From positions 30,496,501 to 30,560,500 of the forward strand of contig CM032230.1 of NCBI GenBank assembly GCA_019009955.1: 64,000 bases of DNA, given 5' to 3'. How positions within the stretch are numbered: the first letter of the stretch is position 1; every line of letters starts with the position of its first letter. A program made the translations under genes and the position numbers. Shown piece by piece: positions 11,905 through 23,887 of this stretch. Origin of the DNA: Riptortus pedestris (lineage: Eukaryota > Arthropoda > Insecta > Hemiptera > Alydidae). Under the pieces are notes generated by a model. It was not told the DNA's origin, did no database searches, and was given only the letters and a program-made list of their open reading frames with translations.

Positions 11905-14900
11905 AAACATGGCAGACATCTACCACCAAAATACCATGGCTTTTCCAGTACCAGACCTCTACCACCAAAATACCATGACATAGCCAGCACCAGACCTCTA
12001 CCACCAAAATACCATGATTTAGCCAGTACCAGACCTCTACCACCAAAATACCATGACATAGCCAGCACCAGACCTCTACCACCAAAACACCATGATTTAG
12101 CCAGTACCAGACCTCTACTACCAAAACACCATGATTTAGCCAGTACCAGACCTCTACCACCAAAATACCATGACTTAGCGTGTTCCCGACCTCTACCACC
12201 AAAGTACCATGACTTAGCCAGTACCAGACCTCTACCACCAAAACACCATGATTTAGCCAGTACCAGACCTCTACTACCAAAACACCATGATTTAGCCAGT
12301 ACCAGACCTCTACTACCAAAACACCATGATTTAGCCAGTACCAGACCTCTACTACCAAAACACCATGATTTAGCCAGTACCAGACCTCTACCACCAAAAC
12401 ACCATGATTTAGCCAGTACCAGACCTCTACTACCAAAATACCATGACTTAGCGTGTTTCCGACCTCTACCACCAAAGTACCATTACTTAGCGTGTTCCCG
12501 ACCTCTACCACCAAAATACCATGACTTAGCCAGTTCCAGACATCCACCACCAAAACACCATGATTTAGCCAGTACCAGACCTCTACTACCAAAACACCAT
12601 GATTTAGCCAGTACCAGACCTTTACCACCAAAACACCATGAAAGCCAGTTCCAGACCTCTACCACCAAAACACCATGATTTAGCCAGTACCAGACATCCA
12701 CCACCAAAACACCATGACTTAGCCAGTTCCAGAGATCCACCACCAAAACACCATGACTTAGCCAGTTCCAGACATCCACCACCAAAACACCATGACTTAG
12801 CCAGTTCCAGAGATCCACCACCAAAACACCATGACTTAGCCAGTTCCAGACATCTACCACCAAAATACCATGACTTAGTTAGTACCAGACCTCTACTGCC
12901 AAAATACCATGGCTTTTCCAGTTCCCGACCTCTACCACCAAAACACCATGATTTAGCCAGTACCAGACCTCTACCACCAAAACACCATGATTTAGCCATT
13001 ACCAGACCTGTGCCACCAAAACACCATGATTTAGCCACTACCAGACCTCTACCACCAAAATACCATGGCTTTTCCAGTTCCCGACCTCTTCCACCAAAAT
13101 ACCATGACTTAGCCAGTACCAGACCTCTACCACCAAAACACCATGATTTAGCCAGTACCAGACCTCTGCCACCAAAACACCATGATTTAGCCAGTACCAG
13201 ACCTCTGCCACCAAAACACCATGACTTCGCCAGTACCTGTCCTCTACTACTAAAATACCATGACTTAGCCAGTACCAGACCTCTACCACCAAACTCCATG
13301 ACTTAGCCAGTTCCCGACCTCTACCACCAAAACACCATGACTTAGCCAGTTCCCGACCTCTGCCACCAAAACACCATGATTTAGCCAGTACCAGACCTCT
13401 GCCACCAAAATACCATGGCTTTTCCAGTTCCCGACCTCTACCACCAAAACACCATGATTTAGCCAGTACCAGACCTCTACCACCAAAACACCATGATTTA
13501 GCCAGTACCAGACCTCTACCACCAAACTCCATGACTTAGCCAGTTCCCGACCTCTTCCACCAAAATACCATGACTTAGCCAGTACCAGACCTCTACTACT
13601 AAAATACCATGACTTAGCCAGTACCAGACTCTACCACCAAAACATCATAATTTAGCCAGTTCCAGACCTCTACTACTAAAATACCATGATATAGCCAGTA
13701 CCAGACCTCTACCACCAAAATACCATGATTTAGCCAGTACCAGACTTATACTACTAAAATACCATGACTTAGCCAGTACCAGACCTCTACCACCAAAACA
13801 CCATGATTTAGCCAGTAACAGACCTCTACCACCAAAAAACCATGGATTTTCCAGTTCCCAACCTCTACCACCAAAATACCATGATTTAGCCAGTTCCCGA
13901 CCTCTACCACTAAAATACCATGACTTAGCCAATACCAGACCTCTACCACCAAAACACCATGATTTAGCCAGTACCAGACCTCTACCACCAAACTCCATGA
14001 CTTAGCCAGTTCCCGACCTCTACTACTAAAATACCATGATTTAACCAGTACCAGACCTCTACCACCAAAAAACCATGGATTTTCCAGTTCCCAACCTCTA
14101 CCACCAAAATACCATGGCTTTTCTAGTTCCCGACCTCTACCACCAAAACTGCATGATTTAGCCAGTACCAGACCTCTACCACCAAAACACCATGATTTAG
14201 CCAGTACCAGACCTCTACCACCAAACTCCATGACTTAGCCAGTTCACGACCTCTACCACTAAAATACCATGACTTAGCCAATACCAGACCTCTACCACCA
14301 AAACACCATGATTTAACCAGTACCAGACCTCTACCACCAAAAAACCATGATTTAGCCAGTACCAGACCTCTACCACCAAAACACCATGATTTAGCCATTA
14401 CCAGACCTGTGCCACCAAAACACCATGATTTAGCCAGTACCAGACCTCTACCACCAAAACACCATGATTTAGCCATTACCAGACCTGTGCCACCAAAACA
14501 CCATGATTTAGCCACTACCAGACCTCTACCACCAAAAAACCATGGCCAGTTCCCGACCTCTACCACCAAAACACCATGATTTAGCCAGTTCCAGACCTCT
14601 ACCACTAAAAGACCATGAATTAGCCACTACCAGACCTCTACCACCAAAACACCATGATTTAACCAGTACCAGACCTCTACCACCAAAAAACCATGATTTA
14701 GCCAGTACCAGACCTCTACTACCAAAACACCATGACTTAGCCAGAACCAGACCTCTACCACCAAAACACCATGATTTAGCCAGTACCAGACCTCTACCAC
14801 CAAAATACCATGACTTAGCGTGTTTCCGACCTCTACCACCAAAGTACCATGACTTAGCCAGTACCAGACCTCTACCACCAAAACACCATGATTTAGCCAG

Positions 14901-15478
14901 TACCAGACCTCTACTACCAAAACACCATGATTTAGCCAGTACCAGACCTCTACTACCAAAACACCATGACTTAGCCAGAACCAGACCTCTACCACCAAAA
15001 CACCATGATTTAGCCAGTACCAGACCTCTACCACCAAAACACCATGATTTAGCCAGTACCAGACCTCTACCACCAAAACACCATGATTTAGCCAGTACCA
15101 AAACACCATGACCACCAAAACACCATGATTTAGCCAGTTTACCAGACCTCTACCACCAAAACACCATGATTTAGCCAGTACCAGACCTCTACCACCAAAA
15201 CACCATGATTTAGCCAGTATCAGACCTCTGCCACCAAAATACCATGATTTAGCCAGTACCAGACCTCTACCACCAAAACACCATGATTTAGCCAATACCA
15301 GACCTCTGCCACCAAAACACCATGACTTAGCCAGTACCAGACCTCTACCACCAAAACACCATGATTTAGCCAGTACCAGACCTCTACCACCAAACTCCAT
15401 GACTTAGCCAGTTCCCGACCTCTACCACCAAAATACCATGATTTAGCCAGTACCAGACCTCAACCACCAAAATTCCTG
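11905..15478. repeat. 39-bp minisatellite array (about 91 units)
   Basis: The monomer is 39 bp, made of CCAGTACCAGACCTCTACC and ACCAAAACACCATGATTTAG. Because 39 is divisible by three and the unit lacks stops in several frames on both strands, long apparent frames appear (11866-12678 on plus reads repeated L-A-S-T-R-P-L-P-P-K-H-H-D). These break repeatedly at 38-bp variant units, so the array is best read as non-coding DNA. Variant monomers ('gcgtgttcccgacc', 'ggcttttccagttcccg', 'gtgccaccaaaac') recur in patterns. The 38-bp variant with AAACTCCATGAC recurs at 13291, 13524, 13990, 14223 and 15392. Confidence 0.95.
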
Positions 15479-16018
15479 TTTTAGTTTGGTATATGAATAA
15501 TTGACAGACGTCTGTTTTTTTAGGTTAAACATTTTCATATGTTAGAAATGTTCGCGTTTAATTTAACTTTTTGACCACTATTTTATAACACCAGAAATAT
15601 GGCAAAAATGTATGAATTCTTTATAAAATATGCAGTGTAAAACTTTGAAATGTTATTTTATTTCATAGTTGTACATTTAAGATTTAGTATCCAGGAAAAA
15701 AAAATAAAAACAATCTTGTCCCGAGAGATATAAAGGATACTTGGCTTAAGCCCAAGAGACATTTGTGATAAATATTTCCAGAGAGGATGAATGATATTAA
15801 AGCATTCTAAAATCTATCATTCCTCAGTTATTGTAAACGGGTCGTCCATCCTTCTAATGTCATCTCTAGCAAGTTATTTAATTTTTTATTTACAATCTAG
15901 TGAAATCATTTATCTCTCTGCGGAGATACGTTAAATTATTTTTGACGTTCGATCCACCTTTGGCGCTTTCTACTTTCGTGAACTCTGTGGTTAAGATACA
16001 CGCGTGTGATATTTTCAT
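15479..16018. other. AT-rich spacer, no feature seen
   Basis: No feature recognised between the minisatellite and a short HINE end. Confidence 0.5.
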
Positions 16019-16066
16019 TTCAGCAGATTTCATCTAAGGGAAATGAGCTGTTGAGGTTGTACGCAT
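16019..16066 (-). mobile_element. HINE-like 3' end fragment
   Basis: Reverse-oriented 3' terminus only: 'cagcagatttcatctaagg' followed by 'gctgttgaggttgtacgcatg'. The hairpin has point changes. It abuts the 3' end of the coding relic at 16070. Confidence 0.55.
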
Positions 16067-16069
16067 GGC

Positions 16070-16440
16070 TCAATTTCTGCCAGTTTGCACCCACTGCTTA
16101 AAAGCTACTTCCTCCGGTAAACTTAGAACTTATTCCATTAGGACTTCCAGAAGTCTTTCTGATCCAGGACAACCCGAACACTTCTTCAGCATGCAGCATA
16201 CGTTCTCAGTGTTACACAAGAAAAATTCCATCAAGTGTCTGCAATATGTTTTGAGCTTGTCTCCTTCAGTCATGAGCTTCACGTTCTGATGATATTTACA
16301 GACACTCACACTATGTGTGCCAGATGATTCTGGAAGGACACACAACTTTAGTTGAAGGGCATAGAACATTGGCCGTCCAATTCTATGATGAGGATATATC
16401 TGTTTGAAAAGGCGCTATAGCTCATTAGGATTCAATAATG
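16070..16440 (-). pseudogene. Relic of a conserved cysteine-rich uncharacterised protein
   Basis: One minus frame carries a recognisable segment: L-C-V-L-P-E-S-S-G-T-H-S-V-S-V-C, then K-Y-H-Q-N-V-K-L-M, then C-M-L-K-K-C-S-G-C-P-G, and after an in-frame TAA at 16130-16132, V-A-F-K-Q-W-V-Q-T-G-R. This order (SGTH-x-V-C-x-C-x-x-HQN-x-KLM, Cys cluster ending CPG, KQW) is one I associate with uncharacterised proteins in arthropod and cnidarian genomes, often repeated and of unknown function. The recognition is from memory, not a search. Another in-frame TAG lies upstream (near 16420). Only the central part of a larger protein remains. Confidence 0.45.
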
Positions 16441-16444
16441 TTAA

Positions 16445-17285
16445 ACTTATTTTTTTGCACTCTGACATTCTCCATGACAGTTGAAATTTTATGTGTACAA
16501 AGTAATTTTTGACTAATTTGATACACTATAACTCTGGAACCAGTTGAGTTTCAGTCATCTAATGTTTATTTATTGTTTATATCATAAAGATGTGTTATCC
16601 GTATCAATTTTATAATTTTTCACTCAGTTTTTTATGAGATATTGTACTTTAAATAGTGCAAAAAATACGCCTTTGATAAACCTTGAAAAATTATATACAA
16701 AAAAAAAGTTCTCAAGCTTGAGAATTCTGCAGAAAGTAGTCCAATAATAAATCTAAGGAAGGAAAAAAATGAAGGTATGTCTCTCTTCCTTTTAATAATT
16801 TTTCAACCCTAAATCTCCCGTTTTGAGTTAAATTTCAATGAATTTTTGCGATTTGTTTTCTTCAATTTCCACATTCATTAGATAACACAGTGCAAGAACA
16901 AAAAAAATTAAGACCATACCGTTCTGATAATTTTGTGTTTTATTTTGTTTTGATACCTCAAAATTAAAAGAGCTCGACACATTTAGTAATGAAGTTATAA
17001 AGTACTTACCAACAAAATAAAAAAGTATGAGCCTAACAGTTTTGAACTCAACTAGTACTGGAGGAGTAACTGATAAAAAATAAAGAAAATGAAAAAGGTT
17101 GGATAACATAGTTTGGGTGATTTCTAGTGGATTGAGCCCTGTGAATTCCTTATTTCCTTGTTCTTTCTCGTGAATATCAGGTGTAGCTGTTCGCCGGATG
17201 TTTGTAGATATTAAATGCCCATGGAATTAAATATAAATTTCAGAAAATGAAAGATTGATAGTACTCCTGTATTAAATGTTTATTA
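16445..17285. other. AT-rich spacer, no feature seen
   Basis: Nothing recognised. The 93-codon minus frame at 16828-17109 has low-complexity composition and no motif I know. Confidence 0.45.
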
Positions 17286-17289
17286 ACAT

Positions 17290-17416
17290 CCCCTTAAGGG
17301 AAATCAGCTATTGAGGTCGTATTCATGAGACAATTTTCGATATATTTCTTCAAATGACCATCGATTCTACCCAAAAGATGACGAAAATGGGGTCCGTTCA
17401 AAATTACATATATATA

Positions 17417-17447
<31 letters not shown>

Positions 17448-17891
17448 TATATTTGTCTGTTAACGCTCTAGCGGTCGCAATTGTTGTTTGATCGTCGACA
17501 ACCTCGATATTTAAACGTTTTATGCAAAAAGACAGTTAATGGCTGAAATCGGACCAGTGGGAGGGGGGGGGGGGTTGAGAGAGGGGATTTTCGAAAATTC
17601 GAAATATCTCCGTTACCATACGTCGTATCAAAAAATTGTATAGAACCAATCTTATTGGAAATTAAATGTTCTATAAATATTGTTCCATAGATTTATTCTC
17701 TATCTTGAATATTAACCTAGATATTTGCACTTTTATTAAATGTTGGTGGCAACGCACGAGTGAGTTTCCCGCCAAATGCTAGGTCAGCAACTCCCGTAAC
17801 TGCTTGGCTCTCGTATGGAGATTTCTCTATTGTATAACTTCACGTGGGAAATCGGCTTAGTTTACGTAGCCCCTGCGTGACGGACTTTTTT
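17290..17891 (-). mobile_element. HINE-like element, near full length
   Basis: Reads in reverse from the 3' hairpin (CCCTTAAGGG at 17291-17300; the CTGCTAA tail is missing) through the TA core (17405-17452), the half palindrome GCTCTAGCGG and the G-rich tract (17560-17590) to the 5' terminus (GCAGCCCCTGCGTGACGGAC, about 17866-17885). Confidence 0.85.
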
Positions 17892-18460
17892 TGGCATCCG
17901 GCTTCACCATATCAGTGGCATCTTCAGTTCGTTAATAGGAAAGGAAACCAAAAATACAAGAATATCGCTAGAGAGCATGTAATAAGGTAGCTATCAGAAG
18001 GGGCTGTGTTGGATACCATTTGCAGACTTCAAAATACCACTGATGTCGTGAAAACGGTAGTTAAAAGTAAAGATTTAATGCAGGAGACTACTATGGCCTT
18101 TTCCTGAAATTCTGAATCCTCCAACATTAATCACTCAACATTATACTTAAACATAAATTAACGCTCATCATCATCATTAAAAGGCAACCCCTTGTATTTG
18201 CAACCATTGCCAAGCTGATATTTTCATATTAATATAACCACCGAAGTCCATAAGATATGTGATGCCTACAAAAAATAATTTTCTAGGCCTCCCTCTTCGC
18301 CATATTCAAGAAAATTACCTTCAAATATGTTTGTGATGAAATCATTATGCCTTTTGACATGACCAAGAAGTTTCACCCTTCTTTATTCCATGGTCTTTAT
18401 AAGAATTTTGCTTTCTTGGAGAGAGAAAAAGACGTCCAATTCTTCACAAATTTTTATTTC
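17892..18460. other. Unassigned stretch
   Basis: Less AT-rich than average. No frame or known motif recognised. Confidence 0.4.
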
Positions 18461-18506
18461 AGCGCTTTCTAAGACTGTTGTCTCCATCTTCAGATCTACA
18501 CATGAG
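18461..18506 (-). repeat. Left arm of inverted pair; hammerhead-like motif
   Basis: On the minus strand it contains CTGAAGA, a short stem-loop and GAAAGCGCT. It is an inverted copy of 18729-18772 with few mismatches. The spacer between the arms (about 220 bp) has no recognised content. Confidence 0.6.
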
Positions 18507-18728
18507 TGTGTTTATTACATGAGGCCAAGAAAGGTATAAAACTAAGTACATTGGTGGGTCTGGAGATTGCGTTGAACAAGAAGCTTATTGGTAGTCGCTG
18601 TTTGAACAAGAAGACCGATTGCACATTTATTATGTTCATTTCTGTTAGATATTTATTTTGTGTTTTAATTTATTGATATTAATATGATTAATGACCCTGT
18701 TGTAACGTATAGAGATTTTATTGTTTTT

Positions 18729-18786
18729 CATGTGTAGCTCTGAAGATGGAGACAATAGTCTTCGAAAGCGCTTAGCCCCGCTTAGT
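18729..18786 (+). repeat. Right arm of inverted pair; hammerhead-like motif
   Basis: Contains CTGAAGA, then T, GGAGAC-AATA-GTCTTC (6-bp stem with one G-T wobble), GAAA, and AGCG...CGCT that could form a third stem. The order resembles a type I hammerhead ribozyme core, but the extra T after CTGAAGA and the weak open stem argue against activity. Similar motifs lie at 27737-27778 and 41600-41640 and, more loosely, beside the Penelope-like relic at 30.8 kb. Confidence 0.35.
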
Positions 18787-19004
18787 CCCTCTCCAAGTAC
18801 ACAATATTCTTCACTTCCAACAAACACTGCTGTGCAATTTCGCTTTCACTTACCTCGTTTAGAACATTCACGTTGGAGTTTTTTGAGTGCAACGTATTCT
18901 AGAGTTTTTGCGCCAGTTTCACATTTCTATAGTTCCAAACTATTATATATTGCCTTTCTTGAACAGTCCAACTTTTGCTCCCGTAAATATGTACATTCCA
19001 TAGA

Positions 19005-19205
19005 TATTATTCATTGGCGTCCACTTTTTGCTACTTTGGCTAATTTGGACGGGTTATCTACAGGTTACCACCTTTTTCTAGCTAGGGTGCGACTAAGGAT
19101 TTTATTTAGTGAGTCCGCCACTAGATAAATTCCTATACCCAGGCGGGAATCGAAAACGCCACTCTTCTTTTACCATGTGATATTAAAGCCAACGCCTTTT
19201 GTTCA
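19005..19205 (-). mobile_element. tRNA-derived SINE, near complete
   Basis: Minus orientation. From the right: a worn tRNA-like head with the B-box region (reverse of 'cgggaatcgaaaacgcc' near 19142), then the body 'gactaaggattttatttagtg' and 'ggttatctacaggttacc', ending at 'gcgtccac' near 19018. The B box is mutated (GTTTTCGATTCCC versus GTTCGATTCC), so this copy is older than the one at 23.9 kb. Confidence 0.7.
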
Positions 19206-20147
19206 CATTGTTTTTTTAATAGACTTACTAAGTTGCTTAACATTAACCATAACCTAATGAATTTCACAGAAAACCGTCAACAGATATCTACTCTAAGATA
19301 AAATATTTTTCATTCAGGAACTTCCTGATTGCGGAACTCCCGAGCGGAGACATTTTTTATTCTTTAAACGAATACCTAGAGGATATATATCTTCATAGAG
19401 ATTTGTCTAGCGGGGAGATAGAGAAATATTGGGCTATCAGAGAAAGTACATAGAAGCATACGATCTGTAGCATTAATATTCGATGTGAAATACTTAATAA
19501 AAAGCCAGGAAAAGATGGAGGATCCCCAAGGATGCGGTCCCTTGGGGAAAATTAAGTTATGATTTAGGGCAGTTTTAATATAGCGCTCCTCAAAGATAAA
19601 TACCTCAGCCCTTTTTTATTCCAACGTCTTGCACTCCCTTTTTTTCTATCTCTATCTGTCTTTTTATATATCTTCCATTCCCTTTTCTCTGAATATCTAT
19701 CCATTCATGATGTGGGCAGATGCAAGAAAATAAAATACTTTCAGTTGCCTCATTTATTTTTGAAAATATATGCAGTGAGCTGGCAGAGTACCATATAAAA
19801 ATTTTATATTATATGGAAGGTACCATATAAATTTTTCGTTTAAAAAAACCTCAAAAATTCTACTCATTATTTAAATAGTAGATATTACTTAGGCATTTTG
19901 TACGATTTCTTATTGCCGATTCTTTCTGTCATTTAATTTATTCTCTACTTCTAGTCATTAAACCTTAACGCCGTTTTAATAACTATTAATTTATTTTTAT
20001 TTTTCCCTACCCATTAGGCGTGGACTTGCCTTAGTTCAAATTAACGAAATGTATTTCTTTTCTTTCTTTTTTTTTTAATACTTTTCATTATTTTTTGCAC
20101 ACCCCTGATAATATGTTATTTCAATGACTACATTTACATTATTTATT
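19206..20147. other. Unassigned stretch
   Basis: No frame or repeat recognised. Local T-rich runs only. Confidence 0.45.
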
Positions 20148-20250
20148 TATTAACGTCCACTTTATGCAACTGTGGCTAATTGGGGTTATCTACAGGTTAC
20201 CATCCTTTTCTAGCTAGGGTGGGACTAAGGATTTTTTTTAATGAACATTA
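20148..20250 (-). mobile_element. SINE, 3' part only
   Basis: The tail side ('tatttatttattaacgtccac') and body ('ggttatctacaggttaccat', 'agctagggtgggactaagg') are present. The tRNA-like head is missing, as expected of 5' truncation during reverse transcription. Confidence 0.7.
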
Positions 20251-20267
20251 GATACATATGCAATCAC

Positions 20268-20947
20268 ATTTAGGCTATTGAGGTCTTCAATTTTTTTTCA
20301 AATGAACATCGATCCTACCCAGGACATGACGAAAAAGAGGTCCGACGAATAAATCTTATTGCAAATTAAATGTTCTATAAATATTGTTATGCGTTTATTC
20401 TCTATCTTGAATATTAACAGAGATATTTGCATTTTTCAGTTTTCAGCCCTCACCAACCCTCACTTCTACTAGTGTTACATAAACAATACTCTGTTATGTA
20501 ATAAACCATATTATTCGAAGCCTAAATTCCAAATATTGTTTTCATTGAACTTTTACTTTGTGAGATAAATGCAAATATATTCTGTTGATCCTCCACCCCT
20601 ACTTTTGTTTTTGGATTACTAAAACTTGAGTTATTGAGATAAAATTGATTCTGATTCATTACAAATTACACCACTAGGTTTACTAAATTGTTTTCAATAA
20701 AATTTATATGTTTTATTCAGATATATTTCATTAATTGTTTGTCTTTCCGGTCTATCTATGCAGCGCTACGTGGCTGGCTGGCCAGTTTGTTTACAATTCA
20801 GCCGCTTTCCGTTGTAGAGATTATTAACTTGTATTGTAAATTTAGTGAGCATTCACGGTAGTGTAACCTGTATGTATATTTATCTATTGCAAACCTTCAC
20901 GTGGTAAATCTTCTTAGTTTACGCAGCCCCTGCGTGACGGACTTTTT
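20268..20947 (-). mobile_element. HINE-like element, long form, core deleted
   Basis: The 3' segment (20271-20345) passes straight into sequence just beyond the C-rich tract ('aaatcttattgcaaattaaatg'). The whole (TA)n core, palindrome and C-rich tract are therefore deleted. The long-form 5' region and an intact 5' terminus (ACGCAGCCCCTGCGT, about 20919-20933) follow. Confidence 0.8.
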
Positions 20948-21834
20948 ATATTGTTATTTGACTATTTTAATTAATTCTATACACATGATTGATATTTAAA
21001 CTATTAAAGTACTAAGTTAAATTAGTACACATTACTTTTATTACTTCTACTGCAAAACAGATTTTCGCCTTAATTTTCAAGGAAAGGAATGAAGCAGTTC
21101 TACTCATTTTTAATGCTTGTTTAGTCGTAGGTAGTATGAGTTAAAGACAGCTAAGATACCACTCAGCATTGTGAAGAACATAAGTAGCTACTTGAAATTA
21201 GCTGTCTTAGTTCTGCACTCTCACCAAAATATGGCAAAGCCTGGCCTTGCTGATTGAAGATGCAATGAGACATTTTCTTTAAGGTCGGTTAGTTTTGACC
21301 TAGCGTTTTTGCATTAGCAGTAATTTCATTTAATCTTTGAACAAATGTGGTTCATGCCTCTACCCTCCCTTTGGATAAGATTTTTGTTTTATATCATTTA
21401 GATCAGTGCAATTCCAAAAACATGAATACATTAGCAGAATATCTGATTTGACTCGTTCATCTTTCTGTACAAATATACCGAATTTAGTTTATGCTAGGCG
21501 TATTTGATTTTTTTTCTTCCCCTATTTTATAAACAGTCAAATAACGACATCAAAGCACGTCGAGGAAAGTCTCTGTTCTTCATGTTTATATATAGCTTAT
21601 ATTAAGTTGATTCTGTGTTCCACTTTCAGATAATTGGTCACTGGCTTTCATGTTCTTCGTATCGGGTTACTTAATAATCCCCTTTTATACTAATGAGAAG
21701 TATTTTTGAAGTATTTTTGAACTTGCGTTAGAAAAGAACGACTGTTTTGAATTTAAAACTATGTTTTGCTATGCCAAGGGTTTGTCTAAATATTTCAACT
21801 TTTTTAGAAAAATAAAGTCAGTAGCCCTTTATGA
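20948..21834. other. Unassigned stretch
   Basis: No frame or repeat recognised. Confidence 0.45.
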
Positions 21835-22065
21835 CTTATTATTATTTATTAACGTCAACTTTTTGCAACTAAGGCTATTTGGGGTATCTACAGGTTGCTA
21901 CCCTTTTCTAGCCAGGGTGGAACTTCGGATGTTATTTAATGAATTTCGTCACTAAATAATTTCCTTTGTCCAGCCAAGAATCGAACTCGCCACTCTAGGT
22001 TTACCATGTGAGATAAAGGTCAACGCTTTAACTTACATGGCTAACTTGAGCCCCTTTTTGACGTA
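21835..22065 (-). mobile_element. tRNA-derived SINE, full length
   Basis: The (TAA)-type tail is at the left ('ttattattatttattaacg'), the body at 21880-21960, and the tRNA-like head at 21965-22065 with 'agaatcgaactcgcca' (reverse B box) and 'taccatgtgagataaaggtc'. Confidence 0.75.
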
Positions 22066-22212
22066 CTTTTGTTATCGAATAGAATTGAACCTTCCCTTGT
22101 GTTTTTGATGTTCTTGGAGTTGACCCAAAGAGAACATAATATTCATAGATGGGTTAGTACTAAACGGAATTATTTTTAATTTGCTTAATCCTGAGTAATT
22201 TTTTTTGTTCTG

Positions 22213-22470
22213 CACATCCTCACCCCGCCCCACACCCAGGCACGATTTCAGCAGTTAACAAACTTGATGGTTACATAAAACGCTTATATAACGAGTTTGG
22301 TAATGATAAAAAAAAATGCGACCGCTTAGAGCGGTAAAAGACAGTATTTTGAACGGAACCATTTTCGTCATTTCCTAAGTAGGACCGATGGACGTTGAAC
22401 ATTTTTTAAAAAATCTCGTCATTTGAAAAACTTCATTAGCTGAACCCCTATAATGAGAAATCTGTTAAAA
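22213..22470 (+). mobile_element. HINE-like element, 3' half
   Basis: Starts in the C-rich tract, keeps a version of the palindrome (ACCGCTTAGAGCGGT, one base inserted, about 22320-22334), has no TA core, and ends with a strongly worn 3' terminus (AAATCTGTTAAAA). An old copy. Confidence 0.65.
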
Positions 22471-23887
22471 TGAATTATATACTCTGAACGAAAATATAAA
22501 AATGATGCAAATTGAAATAACTGTGTTGACGATAATAAGAGAGTTTTATTTAAAATTTGGATTCCCCAGGCCTACGCAACTTATAACTATATGAGCTAGA
22601 GTTCCTATTTTAATATCCAACTGTATTTGTATCATCCGATTTTGTGATTCCGCCTCTGTTGGATGTTTAGGGAGATAGATCAATTAACCTCGCCCCCTCG
22701 GAATCAGTTCAATCTAGTCACTATCCGATTCCAGAGTTTTCCATCAATTGTGCTTTGGAGTATCCCGTTTCGCTATTTCCCAAGGATTTAGCCAAGAGCC
22801 TTGAGGACTTTATAATTCACGAGATCTGACTCGGGATGGCGACCCTCCGCCATCTTTATTCAACCCCTCCTTAATCCTTGCTTTATTCCGATGAAAGGGC
22901 TCCAAATCGAAATTCTTTAAACGAAACTGGTTAAAATATTTATGCTGATTTCCAAATGCTTCTTCGACTCTTGTATTTCGCAAATAACCCTAAATTATAT
23001 AGTGATTCAATGCTGAAGCAATTCACTCTATATTATAATTTAATTCCCAGCCCAAATACCGTTTTACTTCACATTTTCAGGATTCAAATATACAGAATAT
23101 TTGTATTGATTCATTTTTAAAATAAATCAAAAATAACATTGATAAGACTGTATATGTTTGAAGTTAATTAAATTCCTTCTCTATTCAATTTTTCCATTCC
23201 TACTAGAAATGGGGGGGGGGGGAAATAAAAGGATTTTTATTACAACAACCGCATTCCAAAACACATGACTTATTGAAATAGTAATTAAGGCCACCACAAA
23301 AATGTAGTAGAACCAATCATCTATATCCTAAATATTTATTACTTTCATAAGGAAAGCAGAGTCCTATATATTGTGAACAAATTCTGAAATTTTATTCTAC
23401 ATAATTTGAGGAGTATTATAAGTTCTTTTACTAAAACTGGTAATGCTAAAAAAAACAACCTACATGTTTTATTTCAAAATTCGAATAGAGTGGAATTACA
23501 TATAACATATAAACGCATGTAACCACATTTGAGATCTGAAAGAATTAATTAATTTATATTTATTTATTTAAATGAGTTCCGCAACACCGGCGATTTACTC
23601 ATATGTAATTCAATTGTGCGCAAAAAAGCAAATAGCAAAAAAAAATAATAAGAAACGGAAAAGGAAAGAACTATGGTGATTTTTGATACGGTTCATTGGC
23701 ATACCAGTTTTATATGAAACAAGAAAAATTGAAAATGAAAACGTCAGGGTGGTGAAAATAATATAAATGAAAATGTAAGTATCGACGGGGAAAAAAAATG
23801 AAAGGAAAAGATAATAATAAAATAAAAATTAAAAAAAAATAAAATAACTGTTTTAATGTTAAAAACAGTTGGGCTGAAATTCACATG
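22471..23887. other. Unassigned stretch
   Basis: Includes a slightly GC-richer patch (22640-22870) and a G homopolymer of about 13 at 23210. No frame or known repeat found. It is one of the few low-repeat stretches here. Confidence 0.4.

Noticed and set aside
11866..15400. Long frames on both strands of the 39-bp array as repetitive structural proteins
   Set aside because: Open frames follow from a 39-bp period without stops. 38-bp units break every frame repeatedly, and no signal peptide or unique flanking coding sequence is seen.
16828..17109. 93-codon minus frame
   Set aside because: Phe/Leu-rich low-complexity composition typical of AT-rich DNA; no motif.
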